From positions 124,001 through 188,000 of the forward strand of contig JAIORA010000034.1 of assembly GCA_021108375.1 (NCBI GenBank): 64,000 nt of DNA. Direction: 5' to 3'. Source of the stretch: Anaerohalosphaeraceae bacterium. GTDB lineage: Bacteria; Planctomycetota; Phycisphaerae; Sedimentisphaerales; UBA12454. The stretch's first letter is position 1, and the number at the start of each line of letters is the position of its first letter. Below are positions 60,279 through 64,000 of the stretch, piece after piece. The position numbers and the translations under genes are program-made. Below the pieces are notes generated by a model. That model did not search any database. It had not been told where the DNA came from and saw only the letters and a list, made by a program, of their open reading frames with translations.

Positions 60279-62408
60279 ATGAGTATACATAAAATCGAAA
60301 AACAAATTGGCGGCAAGACGATTAGCATAGAGACAGGCAAAATAGCAAAGCAGGCTCACGGTGCTGTCGTTGTGCGAAGCGGCGATACAATGGTTCTGGT
60401 TTCAGCGGTTACCGCTGCACCATACAATCCTGACATAGATTATTTTCCGTTGAGCGTTGACTATCGCGAAAAACTCAGTGCTGCCGGCAAGTTTCCCGGC
60501 GGATTTATGAAAAGAGAAGGCCGACCGAGCACAAAGGAAATTCTGACCGCGAGAATGATAGACAGGCCTATTCGCCCGCTGTTCCCGGATGGATATTTTC
60601 AGGAAGTGCAGATTATGGTAACCGTTATCAGTGCAGACCAGGAAAATGACCCTGATGTATTGGCGATGGTAGGGGCAAGTGCCGCTCTTTCAATCAGCAA
60701 GATACCTTTCCAGGGGCCGCTGGGTGCGTGCAGGCTCGGCAGAATTGACGGCAGTTTTGTAATCAACCCCAGTCACGAGCAAAGGGTTCAGAGCGATTTC
60801 AACCTGATATTGGCTGGAAGGCCGACAGCAATCAATATGATAGAAGTTGATGCCAAACAGGTGCCTGAAGACGTTGCTGCCGCTGGAATCAAAGAAGCAC
60901 ATAAAGCTATCGGCGAGATTTGCGGGATGATTGACGAACTCGTTGCTCTATGCGGCGTGGAAAAAGAGATGCCCGAAATCGAATGGGACAACGAACTTGC
61001 TGACAAATTCAAAGCTGAAAATATCGATAAGTACCGCGAGATTTATCAGATTAAAGTTAAGGCCGACCGCAGCAAAGCAATTAAAGAGCTGATGACAGAG
61101 CTTGCGGAGAAATACTGTACAGCGCAAGGCGATGCTGAGCCATTGTGCAGCAAGAGCCTTTTCAAGAGAATTATGCACGAGGTCGAACGTGATGCAATAA
61201 GGGAAATGATACTGGCAGGCAACCGGCCTGACGGCAGAGGCGATGACGATGTTCGTGATATTTCGTGCGAAGTCGGATTCCTGCCCAGAGCACACGGCTC
61301 GGCACTGTTTACGAGGGGTGAAACTCAGGCTCTGATTTCGATTACGCTCGGAACCGGCAGGGATGAGCAGACGGTTGACGGATTGCTCGAAGAGTTCGGC
61401 CAGAAGTTTATGCTGCATTATAATTTCCCGCCTTATTCAGTTGGTGAGGCAAGGCCGATTCGTGGTCCCGGCAGGCGTGAGATTGGACACGGGGCCTTGG
61501 CAGAAAAGGCACTTGAGCAGGTTCGCCCGGGGACTGAGGATTTTCCTTATACAATAAAAATCGTTTCGGATATTACCGAATCGAATGGTTCAAGCTCGAT
61601 GGCATCGGTTTGCGGTGGAACGCTTGCGATGTTAGATGCCGGCGTGCCTTTGCTTAAGCCTGTTGCGGGTATTTCGGTTGGTATGATTACAGATGACAAA
61701 CAATGCAAACTGATTACTGATATTATCGGAAACGAAGACCATTTTGGCGATATGGACTTTAAGGTTGCGGGTACGGTTGATGGCATTACAGCTATTCAGC
61801 TTGATATTAAAGCCGAGGGTCTCGAACACGATATGATGGTACAGGCTCTGGAGAAGGCTCGTGTTGCAAGATTGAAAATACTTGACATAATGGCGACCGC
61901 TATCGATAAACCGAGGGAACAGCTCAGTACATACGCTCCGAAGATGACCAGTATTAAAATCGACCCTGACCTTATCGGCAAGATTATTGGCCCGGGCGGT
62001 AAGATGATTAAGGGTATTCAGGAAAAGACCGGCGCTAACATCGAAATAGAAGAAGACGGCACGGTTTATATCAGTTGTGTCGGCGGCGACGGACATCTGG
62101 AAGCCAGGAATATCGTTCAGGCTATGACCGAACCGCCAGTGGTCGGCAGAATATATGAGAAGTCAAGGGTTGTTTCGGTGAAGGATTTTGGCGCTTTTGT
62201 TGAAATCGTTCCCGGAATCGAAGGACTGTGCCACGTGAGCGAGATAAGCGATGAATACGTCAAGAATACCGATTCTGTTTGCAAAGTCGGCGATGTAATT
62301 GATGTTAAGCTCCTTTCGATAGATGACCAGGGCAGGCTGAAGCTTTCACGCAAGGCTGTTCTGATAGAGGCAAAGAAAAACGCAGCTCCGGCAGAATCCG
62401 ATTCTTAA
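60279..62408 (+). CDS. pnp: Polyribonucleotide nucleotidyltransferase (PNPase)
   Basis: Phosphorolytic 3'-5' exoribonuclease of mRNA decay; 709 residues. Two RNase PH domains (about 10-225 and 310-540) around an all-alpha linker, then KH (KIDPDLIGKIIGPGGKMIKG) and S1 (GRIYEKSRVVSVKDFGAFVE, ending LKLSRKA). Conserved blocks FFPLSVDYREK, MIDRPIRPLFPDGY and ESNGSSSMASVCGG are present. Preceded by the stem-loop at 60176-60233. Confidence 0.98.
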   Translation: MSIHKIEKQIGGKTISIETGKIAKQAHGAVVVRSGDTMVLVSAVTAAPYNPDIDYFPLSVDYREKLSAAGKFPGGFMKREGRPSTKEILTARMIDRPIRPLFPDGYFQEVQIMVTVISADQENDPDVLAMVGASAALSISKIPFQGPLGACRLGRIDGSFVINPSHEQRVQSDFNLILAGRPTAINMIEVDAKQVPEDVAAAGIKEAHKAIGEICGMIDELVALCGVEKEMPEIEWDNELADKFKAENIDKYREIYQIKVKADRSKAIKELMTELAEKYCTAQGDAEPLCSKSLFKRIMHEVERDAIREMILAGNRPDGRGDDDVRDISCEVGFLPRAHGSALFTRGETQALISITLGTGRDEQTVDGLLEEFGQKFMLHYNFPPYSVGEARPIRGPGRREIGHGALAEKALEQVRPGTEDFPYTIKIVSDITESNGSSSMASVCGGTLAMLDAGVPLLKPVAGISVGMITDDKQCKLITDIIGNEDHFGDMDFKVAGTVDGITAIQLDIKAEGLEHDMMVQALEKARVARLKILDIMATAIDKPREQLSTYAPKMTSIKIDPDLIGKIIGPGGKMIKGIQEKTGANIEIEEDGTVYISCVGGDGHLEARNIVQAMTEPPVVGRIYEKSRVVSVKDFGAFVEIVPGIEGLCHVSEISDEYVKNTDSVCKVGDVIDVKLLSIDDQGRLKLSRKAVLIEAKKNAAPAESDS

Positions 62409-62423
62409 CCAGTTAATTCGCCC

Positions 62424-62449
62424 GGCTCCAGCCTTTAAAGGCTGGAGCC
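62424..62449 (+). terminator. Perfect palindrome after pnp
   Basis: GGCTCCAGCCTTT is followed directly by its complement, giving a 26-base perfect palindrome 16 bases after the pnp stop. A T-run follows only about 10 bases later, so it may be a processing/stabilising stem or a partial terminator. Confidence 0.55.
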
Positions 62450-62484
62450 GAGAGCGATTTTTGTTTTAGGAGACTGTGCTTTTG

Positions 62485-63297
62485 ATGCTTTTATTAGCAA
62501 GTCCGGGACTCTTTGAACTAATCACAATGATTTTGATAGTCGGGTTGGTTGCAGGGGTAAGCGGGGCGGTGATTGCGGCTGTTGTGCTTGGCAGGAAATC
62601 AAAGGCCGATTCGTCTGACCAGGCAGAAGCCTTTGCCGAGTTGGCTAAACTTACCGGCGGCCTTGCGCACGAAATCAAGAATCCGCTTTCCATCGTTAAG
62701 GTCAACCTCCAGCTTGTCGCTGAAAATCTCGGAAGTGATAGGGCCGATGTTGGTCGGGCAGCAGATAAGATTAATGTTGTTCGCAAAGAAACCGACCGTC
62801 TTGAGCAGATACTTGACGATTTTTTGCGGTATATTGGCAAGCCTGAACTTCAAACGGTATCGGTTGACATCAATACGCTCGCGGGAGATGTGTTTGATTT
62901 TTATTCGCCGCAAGCACACAATAATTTCATAACTATGCGGCATTCGCTGTGTGATGAAAACCTGAACTGTATGGCTGACGCTGATATGCTGAAGCAGGTA
63001 CTGCTCAATATGTTCATAAACGCTCAGCAGGCGATGAGTGGCGGCGGCGAGCTGATGCTCAGGACCGAAAAGCGGGGCAGGAATGCTGTTATCACTATAA
63101 GCGATACCGGTATTGGGATGGAGCCTGAGAAACAAAAAAAGATATTTGAAGCCTATTATTCCAGCAGAAAAGGCGGAAGCGGATTGGGACTTTCGATATC
63201 AAAAAAAATTATCAACGCTCACAATGGAACCGTTAAGGTCGATAGTGTTTGTGGTAAGGGAACTTCATTTACCATTGCGCTGCCTTTGATTGAATGA
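62485..63297 (+). CDS. Sensor histidine kinase (NtrB-type)
   Basis: About 270 residues. A single hydrophobic N-terminal segment (ELITMILIVGLVAGVSGAVIAA) is followed directly by HisKA with His62 (GGLAHEIKNPLSIV) and a HATPase domain (NMFINAQQAM, DTGIGMEPEKQ, GGSGLGLSISKKI). No separate sensor domain. The start is uncertain: GTG at 62476 is 3 bases from AGGAG, ATG at 62485 is 12 bases from it. Pairs with the regulator that overlaps its stop. Confidence 0.88.
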   Translation: MLLLASPGLFELITMILIVGLVAGVSGAVIAAVVLGRKSKADSSDQAEAFAELAKLTGGLAHEIKNPLSIVKVNLQLVAENLGSDRADVGRAADKINVVRKETDRLEQILDDFLRYIGKPELQTVSVDINTLAGDVFDFYSPQAHNNFITMRHSLCDENLNCMADADMLKQVLLNMFINAQQAMSGGGELMLRTEKRGRNAVITISDTGIGMEPEKQKKIFEAYYSSRKGGSGLGLSISKKIINAHNGTVKVDSVCGKGTSFTIALPLIE

Positions 63298-64000
63298 TGG
63301 CAAAAGATAAAATTACAATTATGGTTGTCGATGACGAAAAGGCTCACGCTGATGTTCTTGTTGAAGCGGTTGAGAGTCTCTGCGATGAGGCTGTCGCGGT
63401 CTATGACGCGAATGAGGCTGTCAGGATTCTGCAGAGTCGCAAAATAGATATTGTGATAACTGATTTGAATCTTGCTGACGAAAATGTTAATGGACTTGAC
63501 GTTTTGGATATTGCTAAGGAGCAGAGTCTTGCAACCGAGGTCATTTTGATAACGGCATACGCAACGATAGAAACCTGCAAGGAAGCCATTCGCAGGGGAG
63601 CGTTCGATTATCTTGTTAAGCCGATAGACATCGACCAGCTTCGCACGATGGTTGAAAGGGCGGTTAGTAAAAAAAGAGCCTGTCGGGCGAAAGCATTTTC
63701 GAGCAATGCGGATAAGAGCGATTTTAAGTTCGATGGCGTAAAGGGTTCCAGTCGGGCGATGCAGAGCGTTTTTGCGGTATTGAGAAAGGTTTCGCCTACC
63801 AACATTACGGTACTGATTGAGGGTTCTTCCGGCACGGGCAAAGAATTGCTGGCGCGGGCGGTGCATAATAATTCCCCTCGCAAAAGTCAACCGTTTAAGC
63901 CGATAAATTGTGCAGGACTTACCGAGTCGCTGCTCGAAAGCGAATTATTCGGACACGCCAAGGGTTCTTTCACCGGCGCTACCGAAGCGAGGAAAGGCCT
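63297..64000 (+). CDS. Sigma-54-dependent response regulator (NtrC family), cut by window end
   Basis: About 235 residues are visible and the frame runs off the window. Receiver domain with Asp12/Asp13 and phospho-acceptor Asp56 (IVITDLNLADENVNG), then the start of an AAA+ domain with Walker A EGSSGTGKELLARAVH and the sigma-54-contacting loop GSFTGA (usual form GAFTGA). It should activate sigma-54 promoters when phosphorylated by the preceding kinase. The ATG at 63297 overlaps the kinase stop; one codon upstream (63294) is also possible. Confidence 0.93.
   Translation, partial: MAKDKITIMVVDDEKAHADVLVEAVESLCDEAVAVYDANEAVRILQSRKIDIVITDLNLADENVNGLDVLDIAKEQSLATEVILITAYATIETCKEAIRRGAFDYLVKPIDIDQLRTMVERAVSKKRACRAKAFSSNADKSDFKFDGVKGSSRAMQSVFAVLRKVSPTNITVLIEGSSGTGKELLARAVHNNSPRKSQPFKPINCAGLTESLLESELFGHAKGSFTGATEARKG

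Noticed and set aside
1-64000. CRISPR array
   Set aside because: The repeats are dispersed or, at 59542-59633, tandem without spacers; no cas gene is present.

Overview
The window looks like a chromosomal segment of a Gram-negative, outer-membrane bacterium of the Planctomycetota, most likely class Phycisphaerae. This is inferred from an H-X9-DG type pseudopilin, GLUG-repeat and dockerin-type exported proteins, a hybrid type II secretion/type IV pilus locus, an LpxL-type acyltransferase and moderate GC content. No rRNA or marker gene fixes the taxonomy. Most genes are ordinary chromosomal genes. Gene-free stretches are packed with dispersed hairpin repeats and mobile-element scars.

Layout. 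1-7330: mtnA, uvrA, an HD-like protein and a cold-shock gene, all on the minus strand, separated by repeat-filled spacers. 7334-15170: a decayed integrase, a tripartite RND efflux operon headed by its TetR regulator (read right to left), then an island scar made of an AbiEii toxin remnant and the 3' half of a tRNA-Pro. 15500-19600: aspartokinase, an ApgM-like protein and homoserine dehydrogenase, a threonine/methionine precursor block. 19800-26350: a second TetR-OMF-MFP-RND operon with the same order. 26650-30660: two tandem GLUG/dockerin exported proteins that share a 368-bp identical tract.

30660-38870 is the accessory core. It holds IS ends at the breakpoints of two decayed carbohydrate genes, a probable structured leader with a very strong terminator, an ECF sigma/anti-sigma pair, and a convergent three-gene operon. 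That operon encodes a dockerin-containing exported protein, a C39 cysteine-peptidase protein that carries its own double-glycine leader and a nine-cysteine tail, and a pseudopilin. The C39 gene has a one-base frameshift near its 5' end. This fusion is the best candidate for an undescribed system.

38940-42700: lpxL-like, argH, thiL and tsaE. 43000-58240: one long plus-strand locus building a type II secretion/type IV pilus-like machine (five pilin-like subunits, PilM/N/O/P-like proteins, secretin, GspE/PilB ATPase, GspF/PilC). A histidine kinase, response regulator, HD-GYP phosphodiesterase and STAS protein sit inside it. The ATPase starts with MshEN-like motifs, so the embedded HD-GYP protein may set the c-di-GMP level that the motor senses. 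58240-59890: a dense repeat field with a second intact copy of a 141-bp MITE-like element. 59899-64000: rpsO, pnp, an NtrB-like kinase and an NtrC-like regulator cut by the window end.

Repeats: at least four hairpin families occur between genes, and in several the two arms of the stem change together from copy to copy.
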